Source: Serinus canaria (lineage: Eukaryota > Chordata > Aves > Passeriformes > Fringillidae). Taken from it: 64,000 nucleotides of DNA. The notes beneath the pieces were generated by a model, which was not told the origin of the DNA, made no database searches, and saw only the letters and a list, made by a program, of their open reading frames with translations. The stretch spans positions 97,768,179 through 97,832,178 of the forward strand of contig NC_066316.1 in assembly GCF_022539315.1 (NCBI RefSeq). The letters run 5' to 3'. Positions 13,560-24,900 of this stretch are shown here, piece by piece. Each line of letters opens with the position of its first letter. Position 1 is the first letter of the stretch. The translations under genes and the position numbers were made by a program.

Positions 13560-13930
13560 GGGTTTCAGACAGAGATGCTCTAGGTCTGTGCTCGTGGGGG
13601 GGGGGAGTTAGCCTGGGTAAATGCACAGCAGCGCGAGTGCCGCTCGGGCTTTGCTCCCCGCTCACCTCCCCTGGCGGAGGAAGGTCCCTCTCTGGGCAGC
13701 CTCAGTGAGAAGCTGCTGCATGAGATCCAGACCTATCTACTGTATCACACAGAAGCTCTGCCAAGAGCGGGGGCCCGAGCGAGCTCCAGCGGCGCCGCGG
13801 GGCTGCGGGCGGCGCTGGGAGCAGGGGGAGCCCAGCTCCGTCAGTGCCGCGCTGGCAGCGGGCCCCGCTCAGCTGAGCCCAGGGTGCTGTTCCTTACGAG
13901 CAAAAACATCAGCACCCTGCAGTGCAACAG
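13560..13930. other. Short GC- and CpG-rich block in an AT-rich desert
   Basis: Base composition changes sharply near 13560. A run of ten G's (about 13595-13606) is followed by CpG-dense sequence ('gcagcgcgagtgccgctcgg', 'ggcgccgcggggctgcgggc'), and the block fades near 13930. It contains the second copy of the 33-bp duplication. A 105-codon frame at 13621-13938 runs through it but is rich in A, R, P and S, as expected of GC-rich sequence read by chance. It may be a small CpG island, an orphan promoter or enhancer, or inserted GC-rich sequence. Confidence 0.6.
13733..13765 (+). repeat. 33-bp direct duplication, copy 2
   Basis: This is the partner of 13425-13457, 32 of 33 bases identical, starting 308 bp downstream and embedded in the CpG-rich block. 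It is flanked by 'gagatccagac' on the left and 'agcgggggcccg' on the right, unrelated to the flanks of copy 1. Confidence 0.9.
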
Positions 13931-16440
13931 CGCTTTAAGCTGCAGAAGAGTCATGTTTTCCCTGGGTGAAGTTCATCACTTAGCCAGGGTCTCCAGGAGG
14001 GCCTCCAGGACACTGGCTAAGGTTTCATTAACTAAAACTTGCACTTTCAGGCCATTACAGCCTCAGGATTGTACTTATACACAGATTCCTCCTTCCTCAC
14101 TTCACCTTCTGACTCAATCAACAGCAATGGTTGGCTTCTAACACGCTCAGCTCAATGTAATTGAGGGCAAGTGGCCAGAGCTTAGTGATGGTACCTGGAT
14201 CAGAAGGTGAAACAGTTGATGGAGACTCATGGACACAAACCAGAACGGGTTTCATTCTGTTTCCTTGTCACTTCAAAGAAAGCTACATTCATTTAGTCCA
14301 AGGAAATTAAATGTAATACTGGCATTCATATTTTTAAATTTTTCTCAGTAATTAAAGAAATCAGACTAGTGAAGTTTCAAAAATAAGTAACACTTGTCTA
14401 CACCTATAAGCTTAAATAAGCTGTGATTTATTTAGAAATACTAAGCCCAAACACTTGATGTAAAGCACTTGCTATTGGGAGAGGAATTGTCCAAGCCAGT
14501 CAACCTTCAGCATGATTCATTACTACCCAGCAAAACCGACCTCTGCCACAAGCAGGGCATTGCAGCCCACAGTCCTGCCAGCCTGCTGTAGTGTCTGACT
14601 GTACTTGTCCATAAACAGACCTGATAATCACAGCCCCAACAGCTATTAAATCATTGGAGTTTACTGGTTTAATTATTTGAGTTTTTATCTTAAATTACTC
14701 ATAATTATTATTATATTTAGCTATCAACATAAAGAAAGAAGGATTCATAGGCCAATTACTGTTTTCTTGATAATTTCATGTATTCTGTGATTGCCTAACC
14801 CAGGCTAAGACAGTGACAAACACCTGTGGTTTTCCATTCAGTTCAGCATAGTTTTCTTATTTGTGGAAGCAAGAAAAATATTGCCTCTATCAGTTCAGTG
14901 CTCTACTCCTATCAGTTTCAGTGCTCTGATGCATTTCACTCCTTTTTTTTCTGTAATTCACTTCCCTTTCCAAGTTATAAAAATATTTGGGCCGGGTACT
15001 CTGCTCTAAATTGATTTAAACCTGCTGAGGACAGGTTTCAAGAGTTCATGGGTAAAAAAGAACCTTGTTCATCTACTTGTTTTCGCCTTATTAAACCAAA
15101 GCTAGATTACATTATGTATTCAATTGCTTTATAATAATCTAGCACATGTTTCTGCAGTAGTCAGCAGCTCACAAACATGGTTATATGGATAGCTTTATGC
15201 CTGAGATACTTCCAGTGGTTTTGGGGGTTATTCCAGTGTCAACATCCTTGTGTGTGTTTCTGTGTGCAGGATCAGGGTCACAGCTTTCAGGCAAGTCATT
15301 TCTAAACAGGAACATGACACGCTACATTTCACACCATGACAGATCTTGTAGTAATACTCAAATCTTAAGAAATATTCTCACAAGAGTGTGACTCAAACCA
15401 GCCTTGACTGTCAGCACACTTAAGGGATCAAATGTTCAGAAAAAAGAAGTTTCAGAGCAAGAAGCCAAAGCAGCATAGCTATTCTTAGGTACTGCTGGGC
15501 AAAACCCAGCTGCCAGCTGGCTGACCTAAACATGGTGATTGCCAATTAAAAGGAAAAATGAAGATGATGAAGAATGTTAGACTGAGGGCTAGTTAGAGTT
15601 TACATAACTTGCCTTTGGCTTTCACCAGCCTGAATTCAAGGTTTTGTGTTTCTACCTCAAGAGTGCAGCTGTGATTTTTGTTATCAGTATCAAGCACATT
15701 TTATGGTAAAAACTACTGACAAATAAATTTTTTCACAAAGCAGGACTTTGTTAAAACACTTAAAAGTTAGTTTATTTATTAGTTTATTACTTTATTTAAT
15801 TTATTTATAGTTTATTTATTTTTATTTATCAGAGTTTTATTTATAGTTTATAGTTAAAAGTTATTGTTTATTTTTCTGCTTTCAATCCCAACTTTAGAAT
15901 TATTTACCAAATTTTGCATTTTGTATTTTTATGTGAATGTAGGTTTTCTACATTATGTTTACTTGATAACTTAGATTTTTTTCATCTGAAGTGTCATAGA
16001 CCGCCTTATGTGTTGATGTACTAGACAACTAGAAAATAGTTTTAATTCAATCACAGTAACCATTCTGATATCAATAACAAGCTCCTTATGACTGAGCAGT
16101 ATGTTATCAATAAGGCCTTGTTCTTATGATCTATGGATATGCATGAGATTTCACCTGATATTTGTCTCTTTTTTACAGAATTTCCCTTTTCATCACACTC
16201 CTCATCCTCCTCTCACCAGATGAAACAATACAACTCCTTTAACCTTTCCTTGTAAGTGTAGGCCCTTTACAATCCTGGCATCCTCCCCTCCATTTTCTCT
16301 GCAGCCATCTTAACTGAACCAAAAAAACCCTCCTGAAAGATGTGTTTCAGATGAAGCCTCCCCAACACTGAGCAGAGAACAAGGTGGTGGGACAGAGGAT
16401 GTGAAGCCATGCAATATAAACCTGACAGACCTATATATTT
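13931..16440. other. Intergenic DNA, nothing recognised except a TTTA-rich tract
   Basis: No frame has recognisable protein content. A degenerate TTTA/TTTAT-rich low-complexity tract lies at about 15765-15870. The AT-rich segment 14640-14800 has the uneven, non-repetitive look of a conserved noncoding element, but this cannot be judged without an alignment. Confidence 0.45.
15765..15870. repeat. TTTA-rich low-complexity tract
   Basis: Imperfect repeats of tttatt / agtttatt run through this interval ('gtttatttattagtttatta', 'tttatttttatttatcagag'). Confidence 0.75.
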
Positions 16441-17300
16441 TCACTTGGGAGTGAAGAGTCTTTAGAAATCTCTAACAAAACTGCAGCAGGGTAAGATCAC
16501 CCTCACCCCAGACAGCAGCACAGCACTAGGCCAGAGCCCTTTGGGGCACATGTAGCAAAGGCTTAGCACTTTCTCCATCACGTTCATTTTCTCCCATGTT
16601 TTTAGCTGATAAACTTCCACAGGTGCTCCTTTAATGAGCTGGGATGAGCACTGCACCAGCTGAGCACTGCTGCCACTCTACAGTCAGGGCAGGTGATCCA
16701 GGCAATGCTTCTCACCACTCACTCACCAGCTGTTCCTGGTGGCAAGGCTGGGAAAGGGACCCTCACTCAGGACCAGTAGTTATTCCAGATCCAAAGGACC
16801 AGACCCAAATAAAGTGATACCAACACCTTACTGGTGGCAATAGTGAACAACTGCCAGACAGATTAAACTAACTCTTTGTCTAGCACAGTTTGTGTTTGCT
16901 GGGACTCACCCCCATTTGGGCCACCAGTTGTTGGTGTCAGTGCTTAGCACCAATCTGACTGTCACTGTCAGTTTACCATCTTACTATAAAACTTTCATAC
17001 CTGCTCCCTATGAGTTCCCACAAGCAGCCTCTCACAACACTGACTCCTTTCCTCTTCCTTCTATACGGCCAGGTGACTCCTCCCTAGCCCTTGCACAACC
17101 ACCTAACCCTTACTACTCCTCACAACACAACCAAGAAACTCCAACTCTCCTCTTGAGCAGCTAACCCACTCTTTTATAACACCCATCCTTACTGGACATA
17201 GCTGTGACCTATTAAGGGCAGGCCTGTTCCTACTCTTTGGTAATTAGTGCAGCTGCAACTCCTCAGGGACGAGATTGCCTTCAGCACTATTTCTATTCTC
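16440..17300. mobile_element. Possible degraded LTR-retroelement segment, low confidence
   Basis: This block is unusually C/T-rich on the + strand and structurally unlike its neighbours. Features that suggest an LTR element are 'ccagttgttggtgtcagtgcttagcacc' (split here as 'ccagttgttggtgtcagtgc' and the following 'ttagcacc') and 'cactcttttataacacccat' (17168-17187), a TATA-like context. There is also an AATAAA at about 16808-16813. I have a vague memory of similar sequence in avian ERV LTRs but cannot name a family or define ends. A 90-codon frame at 16892-17164 is most likely a by-product of the pyrimidine-rich composition. Confidence 0.25.
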
Positions 17301-18150
17301 CTACAATCCATTCTCCCATGCATGTTAAGCATGATTTGATCAATTCTTACCCATCCCTACAGAAGTTTGAGGCTCTTCAGTTCTGGTACTGCTCTTCGGT
17401 ATAGAACAGTAGTTTAGGTCATATTTATTGCCCTCTTTGAGGATTTTTGCTTAGGACCATCTTTTCTGATGCTTTTTGACTGCCATCATGGCTAAGGTGT
17501 TATTCAGACCTGTGGCTCTGCGCAGTCAGGGGCTTCATCACATCTGCCACGGGCAGCCAACTCTCCTTGGCATCCCCTCCCTCTTGTGATCTTCAAACTG
17601 CTGCAGTTTAAGCACTTGCTAGGCCAGTTCAGTACAAGTAACATTCTGGAAAAGGTGTGGTTGTTTACTCATCCCAGGAGAATAACATCTCAGAACCACT
17701 GTAATAACATATTTTCATTTAAAGAGCAATAACCACACTCCAGTGAATTTAACTCCCAGAATCCAAAACACATCCATTTCTGGTTTTTGCAGGGATTTGT
17801 TTCTGGTTTGAGCCATCTTTTAGTGACCACAGCTGTTCCTCCATGTCTCTGTGTGCTTTTTTGAGCTATGTAAAGAACTGCTAACACTCAATATGGTCGG
17901 CATATCCAGACTGATAATTCAATACCACTTTCTCTCGTGATGAATGATTACAGACCTAATGGTGGGGTCTCCAGATAATGGATTACGAGTTCTGTGAACT
18001 CTGGTTTCAGCTTTTCCCCTGACTGGAGGGATTGGGATATTTTTTCGCGGTAAGAATCTCTCTCGATTTAAAGTGAACTCGTGCTGCAGCTGTTTCTTCA
18101 GCCACAGGGTTTCTAGCTTCCCCCTCCACGCCCTGATCATCTTCTTTCAT
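17301..18150. other. Intergenic DNA left of the orphan CpG island
   Basis: No gene recognised. CpG and GC content begins to rise after about 18000. A donor-like GCG|GTAAGA lies near 18048-18053 on the + strand, which could belong to a transcript starting nearby, but nothing else supports one. Confidence 0.4.
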
Positions 18151-18159
18151 CAAACGTTC

Positions 18160-18605
18160 AGGAATTCCGTGCGGAATTAGGTAGCAGATGGGCGTTCGGG
18201 TTGAGATGAGCAGGATCTCCCTCTGGAGGCCTCCAACAGCAACTGCTTCTCTCCCTCGGTTCAGAGACCCGCGGGAGACGCGCTGTGGCAGAACCGAAAT
18301 GCTGCTGAAAATCAACGCGCCTCGAGAACAGGAGGCTTTTGCTCTATGATTTGCCTTACAGTACCAATCCTTCTGGCGAATGCGGCTGCAACTTGCCAGC
18401 GGCTTCAAAAGCTCTCGGAATGGCGCCTCTCCTGCTTCCAGCCGAGCGGAAAGGGGGGAGCTGGGCTGGGGCGGTTCCAGCGCCGGCCGGGCAGCAGCGC
18501 CCGCGGGGCCGGGGCCGCCCAGGCGCTGCTCGGAACCGCCCGGCCCAGCCCATCCCACAGGAGCGCCGGCCGGACGGGCATCTAAAGCAGTCTGGTAGAA
18601 ACGAG
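18160..18605. promoter_or_regulatory. Orphan CpG island, candidate promoter or enhancer
   Basis: CpG dinucleotides become frequent at about 18160 and peak at 18470-18575 ('gcgccggccgggcagcagcg', 'ccgcggggccggggccgccc'), then vanish abruptly after about 18605. The surroundings are AT-rich. Long frames on both strands (minus 18007-18690, 227 codons; plus 18339-18701, 120 codons) arise because stop codons are scarce in GC-rich DNA; neither encodes anything I recognise. Donor-like sequences lie just outside: GTG|GTAAGG on + near 18619 and, on -, ACT|GTAAGG near 18357. It could be the promoter of a lncRNA, a distal alternative first exon of ASAP2 about 30 kb upstream, or an enhancer-type island. 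Confidence 0.6.
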
Positions 18606-19770
18606 TCTCACAAAGGTGGTAAGGAACCAGAGGAAACACTAAACCAGCCCATAATGAAGCTTCTAATGCTAAGGTTTGAAAAGCATACAAGGCCAGTATG
18701 AGCTATTCAGGGCTTTAGGCATGTTGAGTTTGGTCCCACATGTGGGACTTCACTGTCATATTCTTCCATCCGACCAGTTGAATCACTTTTTCTAAAACCT
18801 ACTTGGTATAAAATAAAGTATTCCTGGGCATTGGAAGGAAGATATGTAGGCTACCAGTTTTTCCCTAAAACTATTCTGGATTTTATAAAAGGTTTACATC
18901 TGTGACTGTAAAAATAACAAATGCACTTTTTTTTTTTTTTCATTAACTGGAGTAATTTGTATCAAGAACTCAGAATCAACTTTTATTGTAGAGACCAGTT
19001 AAATTAAATGAGTTTCACTTAGTTCCTTCCATTCTTCTTATCCTTTTTTTTTTTTTCACTTCCATGAGTCTTTTGAACTCATGTTGGTCAGGTCTCCTAG
19101 TAATAAGCTGCTCTCCACCACGCTTGTAAAGGATGCTATCAGACTGAAAGAGAGCAAGAGGCAAAGGTTGCTTGAAAAGTAGTATTTCAATATCAATACC
19201 TGTGTATAAATAAAAGGTTTCCATTGAATTTCAGCCAGCTAAGCTGGTAAAAAATTCCTGACTAAATAAGAACTCAGACTACAATCTCTTTGGAAATTCT
19301 ACTGATTAACAAATCAAATACCTTGTTATCAAAAAGCATCCTTAGTAGATTTAAGATGTGAATTTGTTTCAGTAGCTGTTAAAAGATGTGTCTCAGATTT
19401 TAAAAGTATATCTAAGCTAAAAAAAAATAATAAAAAGAGAAACACCAACCAATGATCAGAAGAGGCGCATATCCATGCCTATCCACAAAAACAACAAGAA
19501 CTGTGTTTTGAATAATAAAATAACTCTCAGGTATAAGTTGTTGAAAGCTAAAATACCTTCTGTGTTAGTGACGAGATTCAAGAAAACTGAAAGGTAGGCA
19601 AAAATATTCCTTTTCCCGCAGTAGCCAAATGCAGAATTGACTTCCATCACTAAGAGGCGCTGCTGCATCAGGCCATGGGCGGCTCTCGCTCGTCACACGG
19701 TGAGGTGGAGCCAAGGGTAAATCAATACCTGCACACATAGATTTGGAGGGGTTTTTTAATGCTGGAACGT
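18606..19770. other. Intergenic DNA, nothing recognised
   Basis: AT-rich sequence with short homopolymer tracts (T run near 18928-18941 and again near 19046-19057). No gene or named repeat seen. Confidence 0.5.
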
Positions 19771-19815
19771 GTATGTATGTATGTATGTATGTATGTATGT
19801 ATGTATGTATGTATG

Positions 19816-19884
<69 letters not shown>

Positions 19885-19906
19885 CATCCATCCATCTATC
19901 TATCTT
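19771..19906. repeat. Compound tetranucleotide microsatellite (GTAT)n-(ATCT)n
   Basis: About 46 bp of uninterrupted GTAT repeats (19771-19816) pass directly into about 68 bp of ATCT repeats (to 19884), then an interrupted 'catccatccatctatctatc' tail. The open frame across it (MYVCMYVCMY... then SIYLSIYL...) is a simple product of the repeat. It is likely highly polymorphic between individuals. Confidence 0.97.
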
Positions 19907-20507
19907 TATCGATCTCTGAATTAATATCCTTCTTTCAAGTAAAAAAAAATCTTTTGGCTTAAAAAATACACTTTACTGAGTGGCTGCTCTATCTTCCATC
20001 AGAAATGTTCTGTATTTTCATTGAGCTGTGAAAGATTTTGTGCTGCACTTGTGATATTGAAGCCGTTCTGAAAGTTATGATGATGCAGACAGCAAATTTT
20101 TGGTGCCCGAGGCTGTGTAAGTCCTCAAGCTGGTAATGAACATTAAAAGGAATTTTAGATCTATAGAGCCAACTCCCCTTTCATGAGAGGATCTAAGAAC
20201 AAGCTTAAAGTGCTTCTTTCTGTGATACACAGGGCATGTTAAGCAATAATTTACTCCTTCATTTGCAAAGGTGGAGTTTTAGGAGGGGGCACAGCTAAAC
20301 CAGAAATGCACACAAATATTGTTAAAATTGTTCATGCAGCAAAGGTGGCCGCTGCCAACTGGTTTAACTTGTTCTAATTTGGAAAGGAGTTTTTCAGCAG
20401 CGCTCACAGCAAGCTGGATTTGGACTGGGATAGAAAAAGGGTAGGAATCTCAGAAAGGATTTGCAGTTGATGAGGGTGAATACACCTATAAAACAAACCT
20501 GTACAAG
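19907..20507. other. Intergenic DNA upstream of the 84-codon ORF
   Basis: No gene recognised. Moderately GC-balanced sequence at 20330-20480 includes 'ggtggccgctgcc'. A TATAAAA occurs at 20487-20493, only 15 bases before the next ORF's ATG, too close to serve as a conventional promoter for it. Confidence 0.4.
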
Positions 20508-20762
20508 ATGACAATGATCACAGCTCCAGCATGCATCAGGCCTAGAAAGTACAGGTTGGGCTTAGCAGCTTGTCTTGGGTTTGTTCTTTACATCCTTGCT
20601 GTGGGCACTGGAAATCCTAGATATAAAAAAAAATATTACAGGATGATTAGTGGTCCGTATAACTCTTCCAAGATGTTTTTTAGGAAAAGGAAGAGAAACA
20701 CAAACAGTACTCCATTCTTTGAAGAAATGCAGAGAAGAATATCAGTATTGATTAAGAAATAA
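20508..20762 (+). CDS. Uncharacterised 84-residue ORF with one predicted membrane segment
   Basis: An ATG-to-TAA frame of 84 codons. Residues 11-16 are basic (RPRKYR); residues 17-33 form a hydrophobic stretch (LGLAACLGFVLYILAVG) of membrane-spanning length. The rest is strongly basic (RYKKKYYR, FFRKRKRNT) with two N-glycosylation sequons (NSS near residue 52, NST near residue 66). This resembles the cytosolic tail, signal anchor and stem of a type II membrane protein such as a Golgi glycosyltransferase. I see only a faint similarity, from memory, to the juxtamembrane part of ST8SIA5 (Y-x-K-x-Y...GP...NS). There is no catalytic sialylmotif in the window. Strong basic flanks on both sides make the topology ambiguous. 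An A9 run encodes the KKK. It could be an orphan first exon, a lineage-specific small protein or chance; no splice partner is identifiable. Confidence 0.2.
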   Translation: MTMITAPACIRPRKYRLGLAACLGFVLYILAVGTGNPRYKKKYYRMISGPYNSSKMFFRKRKRNTNSTPFFEEMQRRISVLIKK

Positions 20763-21589
20763 ACTATCACCTCAAAAGAGTGTTTGACATATAAAAATAT
20801 GATAATTCGAATTAAATTGATTTACATTTGACACAATTGCTCTGTGAACAATTCTCCTCTTAAAAGCTAACTTAAGAGCTTTTATTCAAAAGAAGACACA
20901 AACCATTAAATAGAAAATGGAGATAAAATACATTTGTAAAGGCTCTTGCAGCTATGGGCTCTCACATTTTTTGTGTTAGGAAAAAGTAAACAAATTAACG
21001 CAGAGGAAAGTAGTAGTTACAACCACAGAAATGTTTACTGCTTCCCACTCCTTAAAGATTATTTAACAATTAAATTAGAGGAAGAATGTTTTTCTACTGT
21101 GATTGGTAATGGTAGAACTATAAACCAAAATACTTTTCAAAGAAATGAGTATAAGGGTATGATTTCAAACACAGCAAAGTTTCCAAAATACAGCCTGCCT
21201 CCCCTTACCCACGCTTGGCTTTAACCCTTGAGCTGGTACTTGCCTGATCAAATCCCAGGCCAGTTATAAAGTCTAAACTGACAGAAAACACACAACCCAC
21301 TGGAAAAACACAAGTCAATGCATTTTTGCCAGTTCAGCTCCCTTAGCTTGGGCACCAGGTGGTCAGACAAGCTCCAGTGCAAGGGACAGTATGGGAAGAG
21401 GTGGCATGGGGATGGGATCAAGTGTCCACTTGGGCAGCAGTTGCTGCCTCAGCTTATGTGGGTCATCAAATTAAAACTCATCCCTTTCAGCCTTCTATTT
21501 CACATGTGTGAAATCTCATGTGATTTTTGGATAGCCTTCCTCTTGTGGCTGAACCATCTTTTATGTTTTGTCTGTATTATTATGATCAT
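20763..21589. other. Intergenic DNA, nothing recognised
   Basis: Two 92-codon frames (20946-21224 and 21318-21596) show no recognisable domain. The second runs into the CR1 boundary. Confidence 0.45.
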
Positions 21590-21591
21590 AG

Positions 21592-21985
21592 AGTAGAATC
21601 ATAGAATCATAAAATCATTAAGGCTGGAAAAGAACCTTGAGCCCAACCTTTGATCAAATACCACCATATCAATGAAACCACAGCACTAAGTGCCATGTCC
21701 AGGCATTTCCTGCACACTTCCAGGGATGTGACTCAACCACCTCCAAGGGCAGCCAGTCCAATGCTCAACCAGCCTTTCAGTGAAGAAATTCTTCCTGATG
21801 TCCAGCCTGAACACACTGTCCTGGCACAACTTCAGGCTTTGTCCTCTTGCCCTGTCCCTGTTGCTTGGGAGAACAGACCAAGCCCCGGCTGGCTGCACCC
21901 TCCTTTTAGGCAGCTGTAGAGAATGGTAAGGTCCCCCCCAAGCAGCCTCTTCTCCAGGCTGAACACCCCAAGAATTAACCCAAGA
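21592..21985 (-). mobile_element. CR1 LINE fragment, inverted, well preserved 3' region
   Basis: The + strand begins 'agtagaatcatagaatcata' (the complement of the CR1 terminal octamer repeats) and continues through 'ttaaggctggaaaagaacct', 'gggatgtgactcaaccacct', 'cagtgaagaaattcttcctg' and 'aagcagcctcttctccaggc'. This is the standard reverse-complement order of an avian CR1 3' end, and the best preserved copy in the window. Frames overlapping it (21650-21919 and 21686-21898) are not genes. Confidence 0.95.
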
Positions 21986-24900
21986 GTTAATTCAGACACT
22001 AACTATTATCATATCTTTTTGTCTTCACTTGGAACTCCAGTGTTGTTTCCAATGTAACTTCTGCTAGTTAACTTTAGGAAAAAAAAAAATCAGTTCCAAT
22101 CAAGAACTTAGAGAACTTGTATATATATAATATATTCTTCCTATTTCTTTTGCTATGCCATCATACCAGAAATGGTCAAGGGACATTTTGGACTAAGTTA
22201 CTCTCTCCAGCTGCTCTTCAGACCCGTAAAGCAGATTACAAAGATGTGCTGCCAAGACGTTTGCTCCTTCTCCCACTGCCCCTGCTGGCGAGGGTGTTGC
22301 TCGGAGAGGAGCCTGACCAGCAGGCCATGGCCAGGTCCTCACCAAAGGCTCATGGCCTCTGGCAAACTCTGCTTTCCAAAAGGACAAGTTATGAAGGAGG
22401 CAAAGGGTATTGTACCAGAGGTCAAGAAGACATGAGATATGACTCTAACATGATAGTGATACAGCAGGGTGTGATAACAAGGAGCTGAAAGCACTTCAGC
22501 ATGTTGCATTCTCTGTAGGTGTCAGTAATGTGAAGGGTGGTTTGTATCCTCTTAGCATTCACATCCCGTGCCTCCAATTATCCCAGTAAGAACGGAGATT
22601 TGTTTCCTTTTTAAAATTATGCTACTCTTTTGGCATCAGATGCCTGAAAATTACTAACATTATTTAATATGGTGCAAAAGAAAAAAAGCCTTTTGTGGAG
22701 TGATTGTTCCACTGTGAATTTGTAAGTAGGAGACAGTGGCAGACTCAAGATGCAAAATTCAGTTCATGCAGATGACAGTGAAACAGAAAAATGGGTCAGA
22801 CTCTTCAAGTAGAGCGGGATTTATAATTGTCAATATGTGGAGTAGGAATATAGCAAAAATATTCAGTGGAACTTACCCTTTTTAAAATTTCAACTACACT
22901 TTAGTTATAAAAGTACTAAAGGTGTGTGGAGCAAATTCTGCCCAATTTCCAGTATATCTTTGTGTAAATATTTCTCACTGTAGCAAATCATTGAGACATC
23001 ATCAAAGCAGACCAAATGTAAGACTTGAACTTCTGTCTTCAACAATCATAATAAAGCTACATATCCCTTTAGAAGGGTAAGGGCATAACAGCAGGGATGG
23101 CATCAGAACTTGTTTTCATTTGTCAGCACTGAGATTTTGGTGGAAAATATTCTAAATTATAATTAATGGATTATGTAGTGATTGTATCTGTGTGATTACT
23201 TTGCTTTCCCATGTGGTCTGTCTTTACCACATCCCAGTACAGCATTAGCTGTGTCTGTCATGCTTTATTGTTCAAGCTCAATCATTCTTTCCATCTCCAG
23301 AGCCACCACAGAATTCATAATTGAACAACTCCGTGTAAAGGAGAAGTGCCTTCTGCCATAATTAAACACCCTCTCTGTGCTGCATACATCATAATAAATC
23401 AATCATCAATGCTAAAATCTTTCAAATTTCTAAAATTCTTGCATCTCAACCTCCTATTAATTTCAAAGCCCATAAACAAGGTTAAATAAGAAATAATCTA
23501 AAGGAATAGTAAAGAGAGGAAAAATATAATTTCTCTGATAATATAGTGACCATGTTATATTCCATCCAAAACACCCCACAGCAGCAAGGCAGTGACTGTA
23601 TGTCAACCACTGAGCAAAGCCCACAGCATTTCTCCTTCACCTTCCCATGGTGTAAAATTTGGAATAATCGTCTTGCTGCATGTTGTAACTTCTACTTAGC
23701 TTCCACTGGTTTGGTTTTTTTAAAATTCTGTAAGGATCTAAAACACATTTACTCTTCTGCTTGTCCCCAGCTTTGAAAAAACTCATCAGGTGATGAGTAG
23801 CACAGAAATATTGTGGAAACTCTAGGCTGATGTTCATTATACTTATAGTTTTTTTCCAGTTGTGATCAGAAACTAACCTTTAAGTAAAACAATATCTAAG
23901 ATTCCTCCTCTATCACTTCCAGAACTGGGCATGATGAAGATAAAGAATGGCCCTAAGTCTTGTGAAAAAATCAGTAAAATAATTTCAGCATGGAAATGTA
24001 GCATATTGGGAACATTTTACACAGGAAGATGAAAAAATATAGTACAAGAGGTAAAAGTAAATTGACACACAGAATGGCAGTCACTTCAAGACTAAACAAT
24101 TTTAGGGCCTGGGAATTCTTCTCAATACAGATTCATCCACACAACACATTATGTCCAATTATTTTTTCCTAATTAAACAGAATGCAATCTTATTATCTGA
24201 TTGTTTTTCTGGCAAAGACACTGTGTTTTCCTCTTGTGCTTCTAAAATAGAGATGCAGATCTAAACAGCTGGCCATTCAACAGAAATGATCTCATTCTTT
24301 AAATCTGTAGCGTCAAAACAAGACAGAAATAGCCTTTGAGTGCAAGGAATATTTTTTGCAAGATTAAGGTCCCATGCAGGAAATGGGACACTCAATTGTT
24401 CTTAAGATCTTTGATATGTGTCTGTCAGAAGAAGTCTAAACTAACTTTTGGAAAGGAAGGATGAAGTGGATTGGGAACTTTCTTGTGGCCATACCATAAT
24501 TAAAGTTATTGTTGCCAGGCTAATTTAAAATCACTGAAAGCCTCTGCTTTCCCCTTTGACTTCATGAGGAATTTGACTGCAGGATGAAGTAAGTTTTTCC
24601 AGTAGCCTGGGTAATCCCTGTTTTTCCCACCCATCACTAAAACCAGTCTTTGCATTAGTGTGGTTTTCAGCTGCACTTCAGATCTGAAACAGAACTCTTA
24701 TCAGTTAATGAAAAAAGATCCAAAATATGGTGACTAATGCTACTGACAGAGCTATAAATCCTCATGCCAGTAAAGGTTAAGGTCCAGAAGAAATTGATCT
24801 TTGTATTCCTAAGGCACCAGAATTTTAATACAAACCCTGAAGTATCAGGGGTTTTCCTCATTTGTTGTGGCTCCATGAGTGCTGGAGTCCTCAGGAAGCA

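Noticed and set aside
18007..18690. 227-codon minus-strand open frame over the orphan CpG island
   Set aside because: The frame is open mainly because GC-rich DNA lacks stop codons; several other frames on both strands are also open there, the composition is A/P/R/G-rich, and no domain is recognisable.
19759..19962. 67-codon frame with MYVCMYVC and SIYLSIYL repeats
   Set aside because: Purely the translation of the GTAT/ATCT microsatellite.
20487..20493. TATAAAA just upstream of the 84-codon ORF
   Set aside because: Transcription from it would begin about 25-30 bases downstream, inside or after the ATG at 20508, so it cannot be a normal promoter for that ORF.
21650..21919. 89-codon frame with plausible composition
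   Set aside because: Lies wholly inside an inverted CR1 element.
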